Shown: positions 26,729 through 36,100, counted from the first letter of the stretch. The stretch is DNA of 64,000 bases from Chitinophagales bacterium (GCA_023957245.1 JAMLHJ010000001.1:62001-126000); one strand, 5' to 3'. Numbers and translations: made by a program. Notes: generated from the sequence alone by a model not told the origin.

Positions 26729-27195
26729 ATAGTATTTTGAACAGGCCTGGCCCCATAGTCCTCAAATTCCAATCTGTATCTAAAGGTTCTAATTCTAAGT
26801 GCTGGTCTATTTTCTTTGTCGGCATGGGTGCGTGTCAATGTCCCAGTATTGTCAGTAGGTGACCATCCATGAAGAAACTGATTGAGCTTACATTCTATTT
26901 CGTAATACTCTAATGCTATTTTGCGCCAATATTCTTCGGTGAGGTTATCTTCATCTGCCACTTGAGCAAAAGCTAACTTAATGACTACATCTCCTTCAGC
27001 AATCTGTACTGCATCAGACATGTTGCTAAATGTCCATGTTTGAAAATCAATCAATACACATGGAAAGGCTAGGCTAGGTCTTCGAACATAACCTTCTAGC
27101 TGTCCATGATCCTGAGCTACGTGGACGATTTCAGGGATTTCAGTTTCTATCCTTTTCATGATGGATAGATAGATATTAGCAAAAGGACTATTCAT
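26710..27195 (-). CDS. putative minor tail or tail-completion protein
   Basis: 161 residues: SIMKRIETEIPEIVHVAQDHGQLEGY, then FPCVLIDFQTWTFSNMSDAVQIAEGDVVIKLAF and RTFRYRLEFEDYGARPV. The alternating strand pattern is that of small tail-terminator or neck proteins, and it follows the gpG-like gene by a 4-base overlap, as joining proteins do in other phages. Family not named with certainty. It is the last gene of the leftward late operon. Confidence 0.5.
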   Translation of the reverse strand: MNSPFANIYLSIMKRIETEIPEIVHVAQDHGQLEGYVRRPSLAFPCVLIDFQTWTFSNMSDAVQIAEGDVVIKLAFAQVADEDNLTEEYWRKIALEYYEIECKLNQFLHGWSPTDNTGTLTRTHADKENRPALRIRTFRYRLEFEDYGARPVQNTIYFQEN

Positions 27196-27695
27196 GAGAA
27201 TATTTTTTTGATGTTATGATCAATAATGATTTTTACAGTATGATTGAGCGTATCACTTTCATTGCCTTGATAGGGTGCAAACTGTCTTTTTTTGATGTTC
27301 ATTTTTCTGCTATGGGCTTTGACTTTGTGTGTAGCAGTAATTTTTCGTTTACTTTTTTTGCCTGAATACTGTCCACGTGTATGAGCTTTGACCTGTACAG
27401 TTTCGTTGAAGCCCTCGTTATGCACTTTGGCATAAGGCATATCATTGATAACCTTGACTTGTCCAGGAGTGCGCTCAGAAGTGAAGCCACGTTTTAATGC
27501 TCCTGAAGCTACTAGGATGGTATTGCCTTCGCCAGACTTTTCCCATCGGACTCCTTCCCATGCTTGGTTGCGAAAATTGTCATCTACAAACCTGAGTGCA
27601 GCTGCTTCAATTTCGGGTGCAGCACTGCGGTCTAAAAAACTTGAAGACTCCCTAGCTGCTTCTTGTAAAACTTTATTAAACTCTTCAAAGGTCAT
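27192..27695 (-). CDS. virion morphogenesis protein (Mu gpG-like)
   Basis: 167 residues. FVDDNFRNQAWEGVRWEKSG, ILVASGALKRGFTSERTPGQ and MPYAKVHNEGFNETVQVKAH match the phage virion morphogenesis / tail-completion family (Mu gpG, P2 gpS), which finishes tails for head joining. An inserted basic stretch (GQYSGKKSKRKITATHKVKAH) and a C-terminal basic helix are present. Stop and start overlap by 1 base with the spike gene. Confidence 0.75.
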   Translation of the reverse strand: MTFEEFNKVLQEAARESSSFLDRSAAPEIEAAALRFVDDNFRNQAWEGVRWEKSGEGNTILVASGALKRGFTSERTPGQVKVINDMPYAKVHNEGFNETVQVKAHTRGQYSGKKSKRKITATHKVKAHSRKMNIKKRQFAPYQGNESDTLNHTVKIIIDHNIKKIFS

Positions 27696-28234
27696 TATTG
27701 TTTAATTTTTGGGTTTTCTAAATCTGCAATAGTCGTATTGGTTAAAGTGCCTACCACAGGAGGAGCTGTGCCAGCTCCCGAGCCGCTATGAAGATGGGTG
27801 CCCGTCCAAGCTACGATTTGATTGACTTTGTTTTCTAAAGTATTCAACTGCTGTACAAGTTCTGTTATTTTGACTAACCCTTTGAGTTGACCATCATTAA
27901 AAGCAAAGCCATCTTTAGTAACTTCTAAGGTCACTTCTTGGATGCGAATAATAAATTTGTCTATTTGAGAACTTGCAATTAAAATATAGTCTTGTCCCAT
28001 TTCAATTTTGGCTATAGTGCAAATACTATCTTTTGCAGGGATAACATAAATACCTGTATTGTCTGATATCACAGCTCTCAGTCTCACATCAAAAATCACA
28101 ACCCCAGCTTGAATCTCTATGTCAACAGTTAAGTTTTGTATGTCAATAGCTTTGACCTTGCCTTCCAAGATTTCGTACTGAGCTCCACCACCAAGTTCTT
28201 TTATACCTTCTTTGATTTTATTATAATTTTTCAT
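27695..28234 (-). CDS. baseplate spike protein (gpV-like)
   Basis: 179 residues. The N-terminal OB-like part (YEILEGKVKAIDIQNLTVDI, FDVRLRAVISDNTGIYVIPA) is followed by a repetitive beta strand region and GTHLHSGSGAGTAPP, which has an HxH motif like the iron-binding tip of P2 gpV-type spikes. The spike punctures the outer membrane during contraction. It overlaps the hub gene by 4 bases. Confidence 0.7.
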   Translation of the reverse strand: MKNYNKIKEGIKELGGGAQYEILEGKVKAIDIQNLTVDIEIQAGVVIFDVRLRAVISDNTGIYVIPAKDSICTIAKIEMGQDYILIASSQIDKFIIRIQEVTLEVTKDGFAFNDGQLKGLVKITELVQQLNTLENKVNQIVAWTGTHLHSGSGAGTAPPVVGTLTNTTIADLENPKIKQ

Positions 28235-29217
28235 GATAGCTTGATTCCTAATTCAATGGTTCTTGTTCCGCCGTTTTCACCAAAGGTGGTAGTAACGCTT
28301 TCTATAAAATAGTTTCCTGACCTTTCGGGAAATAACCGATCCTCAAGTTCAGCTCTCCAGCCATGTTGTACAAAAGGTATTAGTTTAGTATCAAAACTCC
28401 CTTCGTATCCATCAAAAGCTTCTTGCTTGAGCTTAGCTTCAGCAATCTCTTTCAGTGTTTTTTCATCAGATACAGCAGTTATGGTATCTGTTCTCACTAT
28501 TCCACCTGGTGTCCCTGTTTTGGTGGTAATCTGTGAGCCGTCAGATTTTTTAAAGTTCAATTCTATTTGCACCTGTACATCATCAGCTCTTTTGAATTTC
28601 AATGAATCTCCATCGATGGTATTCCATCTGAGGCGATACTTGACGGTTTTGATTGCTAAATCAATGTATGTCAAACCCATATATAGGGTATCGTCTATAA
28701 AATATGCAGTCAATGTACCTTTGAATAGGCCTTTGATATACTCAATGACCTGAGTGCCAGAAGCGTTATTGATGACAATATTTCTAAGTGATACATTGGG
28801 AATATCTTTATGGAGCTTGATTTCAGTTCCTTTAACGACCTCTTTGAGAACTTCTATAAGAGTAGTATTTTTCCAAGATGTGGTGATATTCTTTTTATTT
28901 CTAAGTATCCAACTATAACCTTCACACTCTATCTCGCAGGGTGTAGTGGGGTTAATTTGTTTAATAAATCCTACAAATTCTTCTTTCTTTTTTCCATTGT
29001 AGCCCAGCAAAATATTGACTTTATCTCCTACTTTAAATCGATGAGCGGTCTGTACACTTTCAGTAGTAATATTTTTATGTTTGATTACGCTACTGGTAGG
29101 AAGTGCTATGACAGCCCTATCGGCATACTCATGGATACTTTTCTCAATTTTGAGATTATGGACTCCTTTGAACCTAAAGTTTCCAATTTGTATTAGGCTA
29201 TTTAAAACAAAGTGCAT
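28231..29217 (-). CDS. baseplate hub protein (gpD/gp44-like)
   Basis: 328 residues. KIEKSIHEYADRAVIALPTS, FKVGDKVNILLGYNGKKKEEF, CEIECEGYSWILRNKK and GEGNYFIE-like ends follow the tail hub fold (late control protein D / Mu gp44): an OB-type barrel followed by an alpha/beta domain. The trimeric hub holds the spike. A 2-base gap separates it from the upstream DUF6046-like gene. Confidence 0.75.
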   Translation of the reverse strand: MHFVLNSLIQIGNFRFKGVHNLKIEKSIHEYADRAVIALPTSSVIKHKNITTESVQTAHRFKVGDKVNILLGYNGKKKEEFVGFIKQINPTTPCEIECEGYSWILRNKKNITTSWKNTTLIEVLKEVVKGTEIKLHKDIPNVSLRNIVINNASGTQVIEYIKGLFKGTLTAYFIDDTLYMGLTYIDLAIKTVKYRLRWNTIDGDSLKFKRADDVQVQIELNFKKSDGSQITTKTGTPGGIVRTDTITAVSDEKTLKEIAEAKLKQEAFDGYEGSFDTKLIPFVQHGWRAELEDRLFPERSGNYFIESVTTTFGENGGTRTIELGIKLS

Positions 29218-29219
29218 GA

Positions 29220-29837
29220 TTATAATATTTCAAGTTCAAACTCTTGGTCTGTTACTAAATTGAATTCATAGGCTCTTATATGTTCTACTCCAGGATTTTC
29301 GTTAAAAGAAAAATCAGAAATGACTACTTTGTCTTGACCTCCATTCTCACCAGTGAGCAAAAAGATATCCGTGAGTATGGAATTAATTTCTAAAGCTTCA
29401 TTGCGTTCATAGAGTGTTTTCAGAGCTTCCGCATCTTTTTCAGGAAAAGTTCCATCATGCCCTATAATAAAGCCTTTGACATTGATATTATAATCTTCCA
29501 TACTGATATGCTCCTTGACCGTGCCTCTACGCTCAGTCATAGAAGTTTCAACTATTCGTTTAGCTCCAGTGATGCTTAGCCATGAGTAAGGCAGAAACAA
29601 ACCACCGATAGTGATAGGCATGAAGATAGTGCGACCTAGCGCATCACTAGCATAATAGCTCCCATAGTTACCTTGTTGAGATTTCTTACTGATGATGTTT
29701 TCAATCTTTAGGTCACCATTATTGCTAAAAGACTTGTAATTTTTGCTTCCATCAGGATCAGTGATATTGTAGTCCGCTGGACGATATTTGAATTGTTTTT
29801 GAAACAAATCTTGTAAATTATATTGAAGTATTGTCAT
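29220..29837 (-). CDS. DUF6046-like phage tail protein
   Basis: 205 residues. LPYSWLSITGAKRIVETSMTERRGTVKEHIS and EDYNINVKGFIIGHDGTFPEKD are typical of a Bacteroidota phage family placed beside tail hub genes (DUF6046, from memory). The position suggests a Mu gp43/gpU-like baseplate role. No enzymatic motif. A 97-base gap separates it from the MuF gene. Confidence 0.6.
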   Translation of the reverse strand: MTILQYNLQDLFQKQFKYRPADYNITDPDGSKNYKSFSNNGDLKIENIISKKSQQGNYGSYYASDALGRTIFMPITIGGLFLPYSWLSITGAKRIVETSMTERRGTVKEHISMEDYNINVKGFIIGHDGTFPEKDAEALKTLYERNEALEINSILTDIFLLTGENGGQDKVVISDFSFNENPGVEHIRAYEFNLVTDQEFELEIL

Positions 29838-29934
29838 ATTGATTAGGTTTTTGTATATTTGTGATTGAACGCCTATTTGCCCTATTGGTACTTCTTTGTA
29901 AGTATGTCTTTAGATTGCGATGATGGCGTTCATT

Positions 29935-31125
29935 TTATTTTCTATGTATAAGAATTCCTCGTCTGGTTTTCTCTCTTAATTTACTATATGAATTTTCCTT
30001 GTCCGCATCATAAACAGTCCATCTTTCAGGGTTTTTAATATTGTAGCTAAATACTAATGGATTGCCTTTATAATATTTGATATACCTTTTAAAGATTTTA
30101 TTATCATCTTCTACAATCCATACTTCATCTGCATTTTGTATGATATCTGTTGCATGATTAATAAATTTCCATCGTTCTTCATTTTTATGTTCCTCCTCTA
30201 CATGTTGCCACTGGTCATTAAGTTCCCATTCTAAGCCGTCAGCTGTTTTGATTTTTTTATCAAGTTCCTGCCAAAGCTTTTTAGCAGTCTCTTTATCTTT
30301 AGGAGTCCTGACCTCTGGAAGTTCATCATTTTTAAGTATTTGTTTCACAGAGCGCATTCCGTAGTTTTCTTCAGCCATAAATTGATGAGTTTTGTTATTT
30401 TTCAAATCTGCTGGGAGCCTTATAAAATATGGGTGATCTTCATTAAATATCACTTGTTCTGTGCCTACGTTTCTTTTGAAATAAGGTTTAATGTTTTGCT
30501 TTGAAAACAAGTCGCCTTCTTCTCTTTTATTTTTTTTGGCACCTGGTACAGGCAGTACAGTACATCTGCACCCCCAATCGTTAGGTGGGTATATTTTAGA
30601 CCATAGAGGATCATCAGGTGGCAAGCGTAGTCCATCTAAATCCTTGTGGCTTTTTCTCACTCTATTATCTCCCACTGTTCTATACTCCAGCATGTCGAAT
30701 TCTTTAAGCTTATCCCATTTGTTTGCCATTTGAGCCATAGATACAGCTGAGTTATATTCAGTACGCAGGTAATTATCATTAAATTCTTTATCAATTGGTA
30801 TGACCTCCTGTCTAAATCTACCATAAGACACTAGCTCACCGTTTTGGTCTGTGAGTTTCTTTTTAAACTCCTGTAGCTGAGTGAGTGACTTTGCCGCTGA
30901 AAAGGCAAAGATGTTGGCATTGAGCTTTTCAAATAGCTTGGTTTCAGGTTTTGTAGGATCAAGAGCACCATCATAATTCATTCCTTTTTTGACGGCTTCT
31001 TGTAGCTTTTTGGCAACACTAAAATAGTATTTGGGTTCTATTTCATCTGCTTTTAACGTACCATTGAATAGCTTTTCAATCATATCATCAGAGGCACTGG
31101 CATTAATGTCTGATAGAGTTATCAT
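29935..31125 (-). CDS. MuF head-morphogenesis protein with nuclease-like C-terminal domain
   Basis: 396 residues. Residues up to about 215 are MuF (Mu gp30, SPP1 gp7): DNYLRTEYNSAVSMAQMANKW, RKSHKDLDGLRLPPDDPLWS and PPNDWGCRCTVLPVPGA. The last 120 or so (ELNDQWQHVEEEHKNEERWKF, ADEVWIVEDDNKIFKRYIKYY, RRGILIHRK) do not belong to MuF. They look like the barnase/EndoU/ColicinE5-D/RelE-like (PBECR) toxin domains found fused to MuF proteins. MuF is packaged in the head and can be injected with DNA. No immunity gene is evident next door. Confidence 0.75.
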   Translation of the reverse strand: MITLSDINASASDDMIEKLFNGTLKADEIEPKYYFSVAKKLQEAVKKGMNYDGALDPTKPETKLFEKLNANIFAFSAAKSLTQLQEFKKKLTDQNGELVSYGRFRQEVIPIDKEFNDNYLRTEYNSAVSMAQMANKWDKLKEFDMLEYRTVGDNRVRKSHKDLDGLRLPPDDPLWSKIYPPNDWGCRCTVLPVPGAKKNKREEGDLFSKQNIKPYFKRNVGTEQVIFNEDHPYFIRLPADLKNNKTHQFMAEENYGMRSVKQILKNDELPEVRTPKDKETAKKLWQELDKKIKTADGLEWELNDQWQHVEEEHKNEERWKFINHATDIIQNADEVWIVEDDNKIFKRYIKYYKGNPLVFSYNIKNPERWTVYDADKENSYSKLREKTRRGILIHRK

Positions 31126-31202
31126 CTGATGTTGATAATTACAACAATTATCTGACTTGTAGAATTCTTTGAGAGTAATGTGTGCCCCACTACCAAGTGG
31201 GG

Positions 31203-32495
31203 CTATACGAAAAAACCATCATCTCTAAGTTTTAGAACATCTGACATTGACAAAGAGTATCCTCCATTTGGAGGCATTTGCTGATTTTTAGCATTTTCTA
31301 TGAGTATTGCTTTTTGTGATTCATAATCCTTAGGCTTTTCAATACCAAAGGTTTCATATATAGTATCATCGCATATTGGTAGCTGTGCTTCGTTTTTCAG
31401 TCTTATATAGATATTTAGCCAGTCATTTTTGGAAATTCTTTCTTCTACATTTTTTACATGAAAATAACCGTCTTTTATGTCGATACCATTTGCTTTCAAT
31501 ATCTCACAGAACCTTCTATTGAGTATTCTCCTTACAAATTTTATGTCAGATATATTAATATCATTTTCGGTGTCTGCATGTACTGATGCTTGAGCATATC
31601 CACTAGAATCACTGCTTTCAGTTGTTTCTGTTTGACCTAATATTAGCTTACTGATTTGAGTGTCGCAAGCCTTAATGAGATTATTATACAGGTCACCTGT
31701 AGGATTATTAGTACCACCTTGTACAAATTCAACTGTCGTACCAGCAGGTCTAACTAACTGTCCCCCTCCTCCCATTGTTTCAAGAGCTTCAAGGAGTTTC
31801 ATTCTTTGTGTTTCATCATAGCCATCCCAAACTGCATCAATAAGAGGCATACCAAATATTTCTGTAAACTGAGCCCAGTCACCAAAGTTTCCTCTCTTGT
31901 AAATAACATATTGACATGCAGACAACAGTTTTCCTAAGTCTTTGGGCTTGCCAGCTTCAAGGACAGTATTGGCGTACCATCCTTCTCTGATATTGATAGC
32001 GCCAGTATTTGTTGTTTGCTCTTTGCATACTATGCCAAGTTCAGGACGAATGTGCTTCCTTGGAATATCAAAAACACCAAATGTATTATCAGGATAGAAA
32101 TCAATTTCAAGCATGGTATATCCCCACAGTTTGGATTTTAATAATTCTTCAACCATCAGCTCAAAGTCTGGAGTATCAATCCATTCTTTCATTAACTTAA
32201 CTTCCTTGCCCTCATTGTCCAAAAACTGCCAATCAGCATTTGTTACTGCCAATATTCTTTTTTCTACAACAGAAGATAGATGGCCATCGAGCATAATATC
32301 TTCATAGAGGTCATATAACTCCGTTCGTCTAGGGACTGTTGATTCGGCAGCACGCATAGCATTGCGCCAATTGTCAATATCTTGCGTCTTACGATGTATA
32401 GGACGTATGGTTAGGTTTTGGATAAGCACGGGAGTATCTCTTCCTTCTGCATCTATTTTAGCTTTTGTATTAAAGCCTATATTGTTAGTATTCAT
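31203..32495 (-). CDS. portal protein (Mu gp29-like, DUF935)
   Basis: 430 residues. IRPIHRKTQDIDNWRNAMRA, LYDLYEDIMLDGHLSSVVEK and LGQTETTESSDSSGYAQASV match DUF935 portal proteins, which form the dodecameric DNA gate at one capsid vertex. Its 5' end shares one base with the DUF1320 stop, so the genes are coupled. Length is typical. Confidence 0.88.
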   Translation of the reverse strand: MNTNNIGFNTKAKIDAEGRDTPVLIQNLTIRPIHRKTQDIDNWRNAMRAAESTVPRRTELYDLYEDIMLDGHLSSVVEKRILAVTNADWQFLDNEGKEVKLMKEWIDTPDFELMVEELLKSKLWGYTMLEIDFYPDNTFGVFDIPRKHIRPELGIVCKEQTTNTGAINIREGWYANTVLEAGKPKDLGKLLSACQYVIYKRGNFGDWAQFTEIFGMPLIDAVWDGYDETQRMKLLEALETMGGGGQLVRPAGTTVEFVQGGTNNPTGDLYNNLIKACDTQISKLILGQTETTESSDSSGYAQASVHADTENDINISDIKFVRRILNRRFCEILKANGIDIKDGYFHVKNVEERISKNDWLNIYIRLKNEAQLPICDDTIYETFGIEKPKDYESQKAILIENAKNQQMPPNGGYSLSMSDVLKLRDDGFFV

Positions 32496-32920
32496 TAGTA
32501 ATGGTTTCTTCGTTTAGGATTAGATGAAAAATGAAAGAAGCTAGAATTCTCTTCAGGTGTTACTGGTGGCCAATTGACAGGGACTATTTTTCCTGACTGT
32601 ATTCCAGCTAGCCATTTTACAGCTTGGTTGTACCTGATTTCTGCATCTTCTAAATCAATATTAGCATTGCCAAGAATGGTAAAATGCCACTTTGCAATGT
32701 TTTTTACATACATCATTAGGATTGGGTCAGGATTCCATGTAGGTTCATTATCTATATTGTCAAACAACTGTTCTACTCTATATCTGCTCAAATATCCTTT
32801 GGCTTCAGTAATAGCAGCATTAATTGCATCTTGCATTACGGCGACATTGCCTTTGCTTATAACATTGGACACTGTGCCGTAAATGTGTGTCTGCATTTGA
32901 ATTGGTGTAAGAAATGCCAT
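32495..32920 (-). CDS. DUF1320 (Mu gp36-like) head-tail protein
   Basis: 141 residues. MAFLTPIQMQTHIYGTVSNV, AAITEAKGYLSRYRVEQLFD and LMMYVKNIAKWHFTI fit DUF1320, small helical proteins that bridge portal and tail in Mu-like phages. It is coupled by a 1-base overlap to both neighbours. Confidence 0.82.
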   Translation of the reverse strand: MAFLTPIQMQTHIYGTVSNVISKGNVAVMQDAINAAITEAKGYLSRYRVEQLFDNIDNEPTWNPDPILMMYVKNIAKWHFTILGNANIDLEDAEIRYNQAVKWLAGIQSGKIVPVNWPPVTPEENSSFFHFSSNPKRRNHY

Positions 32921-34470
32921 TAGAATCTCTTTTTATTAATTAAAGAATGTGGTTTAATATGTAAATGACCAGTATTATTGGTTTTAACTTTTTCATCAAT
33001 TTTAAAAACGGCACCTTCGACTGCATCAGGACCATCCATTGTTTTAGAATTTGGCTTTACTGATTTGAACTGAGCATCCAGCCGTTTCATGTGAGGGTCA
33101 TTTTTCTCTTGTTCATTAAGTATTAAATAGCCGTTTCTGTTAAGAGGTTCTAAAGTGCCTTCAATTCTCATAAATTTGTCAGGTTTTTTTCTTTCATCAG
33201 TTCCTACTGGCAACAATACTCCAGTAGTCTTGGACTTATCTGCTATGAGAGGTTTTAGGACTTGTTGATAAAAGGGGTCTTGAAGCGTATTATTTTCTAT
33301 ATAAATAAACTGTTGTTTAGCTTTGGCAGCATATTGTTGAGCAGCAAATAACCAATCAATGAAGTCAGCATTCTTAACATGATTTACAAATACCTTATAG
33401 ATATACCTATATAAGCCTCTATGCCCTACAATGACTACTGCCTTACAGCTATTGTTTTTAGCAGATTTTACTGTAGGCTTATCTTTGTTAGAGGGTGAGG
33501 GGTCTGCATATATGACTACAAAGGGTAGCGTATGAAGAGGAGGGCATTTTCCATAGGAGAGTTCAGGAAAGGTTTTTCCTTGGGAAAATGGGTTGTTAAA
33601 ATACTCCTTTTGGCCTGATTCGTAGCTCATTAACTCTAAAGCATCATCAATATCTTGCTCTGTATTTTTCTCTATCCATGTCGAACGACCATTCTCGTCT
33701 CTAATATTAACTGTTTCATCTAAGGTTGCTAATGAGGCAAACTTTGTAGCGATTGAGTTTTCTGCTATAATATTATTGTCACAACTGATCCAATAGGGTT
33801 TGCTAATTTCAATCGTTGGAATGACAGCTTCTTGAATCCATTTCCAACGAGCTTCTAATCTATCTTCATTTCGACAAACCTCATCGTCATCAATATCATC
33901 GAATATTATGAAATTTATCCGCATTTCATCTAGTCTAGCACCTCTGGGGTTTTGACCTGCCCCTACAGCTCTAAATGATGAACCTCTCTTGGTTATAAAC
34001 TCTTCTGCCGTCCATCTTCCAATATTATTTTGTTGAATACCATAGTCATGAATCAACCTTTGATTACTTTCTAAGTTAGCTTTATAAGGAGCTAATAGAC
34101 GAGAGGCATTATCTTCTGACTTGCTTATCATCAACAGGTTAGCTCTAATTTTTTGAGCATAAACTTTAAAAAAAACTTCTAACATTCGCCTCGTTGATTT
34201 TGATAAACCACGAGCCCATTTTCTACTATGGACGATTCTTTCGGAATAAATATATTTTCGAGAGCTAGCGATATGGAACTTTGCAGGTTTTGCAAAACAA
34301 AATCTAGGGAAATAGTACTCAAACCATGCTTCAGGATCTTTTTCTAAAGCAAGCATTCTAATGTGCTTTTGAGCTGGAGTCTCAAATAAGTTTATACTAG
34401 TACTATCATAGATAGACTTTTTGAGAGCTTCCCATTCATTATATATTTTTCTTTCATTTAAGTTGCTCAT
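32920..34470 (-). CDS. terminase large subunit (Mu gp28-like)
   Basis: 516 residues from the ATG at 34470; the longer ORF adds 11 residues. Walker A is the deviant ARGLSKST at 86-93, Walker B NFIIFDDIDDDE, and the nuclease domain begins VIYADPSPSNKD, with KDPFYQ-type helix and DGPDAVEGA late. It packages DNA into the prohead in a headful fashion, cutting host DNA next to the inserted phage. It overlaps the small subunit gene by 4 bases. Confidence 0.9.
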   Translation of the reverse strand: MSNLNERKIYNEWEALKKSIYDSTSINLFETPAQKHIRMLALEKDPEAWFEYYFPRFCFAKPAKFHIASSRKYIYSERIVHSRKWARGLSKSTRRMLEVFFKVYAQKIRANLLMISKSEDNASRLLAPYKANLESNQRLIHDYGIQQNNIGRWTAEEFITKRGSSFRAVGAGQNPRGARLDEMRINFIIFDDIDDDEVCRNEDRLEARWKWIQEAVIPTIEISKPYWISCDNNIIAENSIATKFASLATLDETVNIRDENGRSTWIEKNTEQDIDDALELMSYESGQKEYFNNPFSQGKTFPELSYGKCPPLHTLPFVVIYADPSPSNKDKPTVKSAKNNSCKAVVIVGHRGLYRYIYKVFVNHVKNADFIDWLFAAQQYAAKAKQQFIYIENNTLQDPFYQQVLKPLIADKSKTTGVLLPVGTDERKKPDKFMRIEGTLEPLNRNGYLILNEQEKNDPHMKRLDAQFKSVKPNSKTMDGPDAVEGAVFKIDEKVKTNNTGHLHIKPHSLINKKRF

Positions 34471-34916
34471 TGTAGGATTGTTGAAATAAGGTGATCGAAG
34501 CATTCAGTCAAGAGCTTTGTTTTTTCGATATCGATTGTCCTCCAATGCTCTAGCATTTTTCTTGCTACGTTATAGACATCATTGAGGCTAGTTTCTTGCT
34601 CAAGAGATTCAATATCTTTTATAAGCTTTCTTCTAGCATCTGCTTCTTTGGCATCCGCAAATCTTTTGCCTTCAGGTTTTGTTTGGATATGATTATTTAC
34701 TTGCTCCAACTCATTATATAGTGCAGCCAGTTGCTCTTGTCTAGTGAGCAACAAGCTTTTTTTAAGTGTTTTCCAATTACCATCAGCAACCCATTTGCCC
34801 ATTGTTTTTTCAGTAACTCCTACTCTTGTAGCTAATTCCTTCACCACGCTAACGCCCTCTTTAGTGTAGAGTATCTTAGCCCATTGCTTCTTTTGTTCAA
34901 TTGATAAAACTTTCAT
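34467..34916 (-). CDS. terminase small subunit-like HTH protein
   Basis: 149 residues from the ATG at 34916 (another ATG 15 bases upstream is possible). GVSVVKELATRVGVTEKTMGKWVADGNW is a helix-turn-helix of the type found in phage terminase small subunits, followed by coiled-coil segments (LAALYNELEQVNNHIQ, LIKDIESLEQETS). It binds pac-like DNA and hands it to the large subunit. First gene of the leftward late operon. Confidence 0.75.
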   Translation of the reverse strand: MKVLSIEQKKQWAKILYTKEGVSVVKELATRVGVTEKTMGKWVADGNWKTLKKSLLLTRQEQLAALYNELEQVNNHIQTKPEGKRFADAKEADARRKLIKDIESLEQETSLNDVYNVARKMLEHWRTIDIEKTKLLTECFDHLISTILQ

Positions 34917-34951
34917 ACGTACAAATTTCATATCTATATCTAACTGCCAAA

Positions 34952-35059
34952 TGATTTAAAATCAATATAGCGTTGTATATGTATCATTATAGTTTATAAG
35001 ATGTATCAAGAATATTTATAACTATTTGTATGTTTTTTTTGTATTGCAATTTTGTATCA
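34952..35059. promoter_or_regulatory. divergent late control region with palindrome and TGTATCA repeats
   Basis: This lies between the two divergent late operons. TGATTTAAAATCA (34952-34964) is a palindrome. TGTATCA recurs at 34980-34986, 35002-35008 and 35053-35059 (offsets 22 and 51). No strong Bacteroidota promoter is visible, as expected if late transcription needs a phage activator. Confidence 0.45.
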
Positions 35060-35061
35060 CA

Positions 35062-36099
35062 ATGCCTAAGTCAAGTAAGAGATTCACCATATCCGATAGC
35101 GGTTTAAATGCACAGGGTTTCCGTATGCTTACGGAAGGTGCAATACTGGATGATTTTAGACTCAATCCAGTGATGCTATTCAATCACCAACGCCCAGATG
35201 GTAATAGCAAAGACCAAATATTGCCCATCGGATATTGGGAGGATTTAGAAATAGAGGGGGATAAGATTACTGGAGTGCCTTTTTTCGATGATGAAGATCG
35301 TTTTGCTATGTCTATATATAGCAAAGTTGAAAATGGAGTACTCAGAATGTGTTCTGCTGGTGCAGAGCCAAAAGAAACAAGTAGCGATCCTTCGTTAATC
35401 ATTGCTGGTCAAACAAAAGAAACGGTGACTAAATGGGTCTTAAAAGAAGCTTCTATCTGTGATATAGGTGCAAACCCAAATAGTCTTGCCTTTGTCGCAT
35501 TATATAGTCAAGCAGGCAGTTCAATACAATTGTCCGCTAATTTATCCAATCAAATTCCTGAATTAAAACATTTAACCATGCCAAAACCACCAATTCAACT
35601 CTCAGATGAGGAGTTAGAGAAACAAAAATTGAATGCTGGCGATCCAGCAAAATCGTTGTCCGATGAAGATAAAGATGCATTAATCTTAAAACTTCAATCG
35701 GAAATAGAGACAATGAAAGAAGAGCTTCGACTAGCTTCTGAGCAATTGCGATTAAGTGAAGAAGAGAAAGAAACTGAAAAAGTAGAAAACCTTGTCAATA
35801 AAGCTATTGGTCTAAAACAGATTACTTTATCTCAAAAACCTTATTTCGTCAAGTTAGCAAGACAAGATTATGATGCAACATCAAAATTATTGTCAACTAT
35901 GAAAGCTGCAGTTACAATAAAAGAGACATTGTCAGATATAGCTAAAGATCATGAGGATAGCAAAATATTAGAATTGTCTAAAAAAAGCTATGATGAGCTA
36001 TTTAAAAATGGGGGATTAGCATATTTAAAATTACATGCTGAAGATGTGTATAAAGAAAAGTACAAATCAAAATTTGGTCAATATCCTAAAAATATTTAA
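35062..36099 (+). CDS. prohead protease fused to scaffold (Mu I/Z-like)
   Basis: 345 residues from the ATG at 35062. The N terminus (AQGFRMLTEGAILDDFRLNP, VMLFNHQ) and LRMCSAGAEPKE fit an S78-type prohead protease with candidate His in FNHQ and Ser in CSAG. From about residue 175 the sequence is low-complexity and coiled coil (LSDEELEKQKLNAGDPAK, IETMKEELRLASEQLRLSEE), typical of a scaffold. The whole would form and then clear the prohead interior. First gene of the rightward late operon. Confidence 0.75.
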   Translation: MPKSSKRFTISDSGLNAQGFRMLTEGAILDDFRLNPVMLFNHQRPDGNSKDQILPIGYWEDLEIEGDKITGVPFFDDEDRFAMSIYSKVENGVLRMCSAGAEPKETSSDPSLIIAGQTKETVTKWVLKEASICDIGANPNSLAFVALYSQAGSSIQLSANLSNQIPELKHLTMPKPPIQLSDEELEKQKLNAGDPAKSLSDEDKDALILKLQSEIETMKEELRLASEQLRLSEEEKETEKVENLVNKAIGLKQITLSQKPYFVKLARQDYDATSKLLSTMKAAVTIKETLSDIAKDHEDSKILELSKKSYDELFKNGGLAYLKLHAEDVYKEKYKSKFGQYPKNI

Positions 36100-36100
36100 C

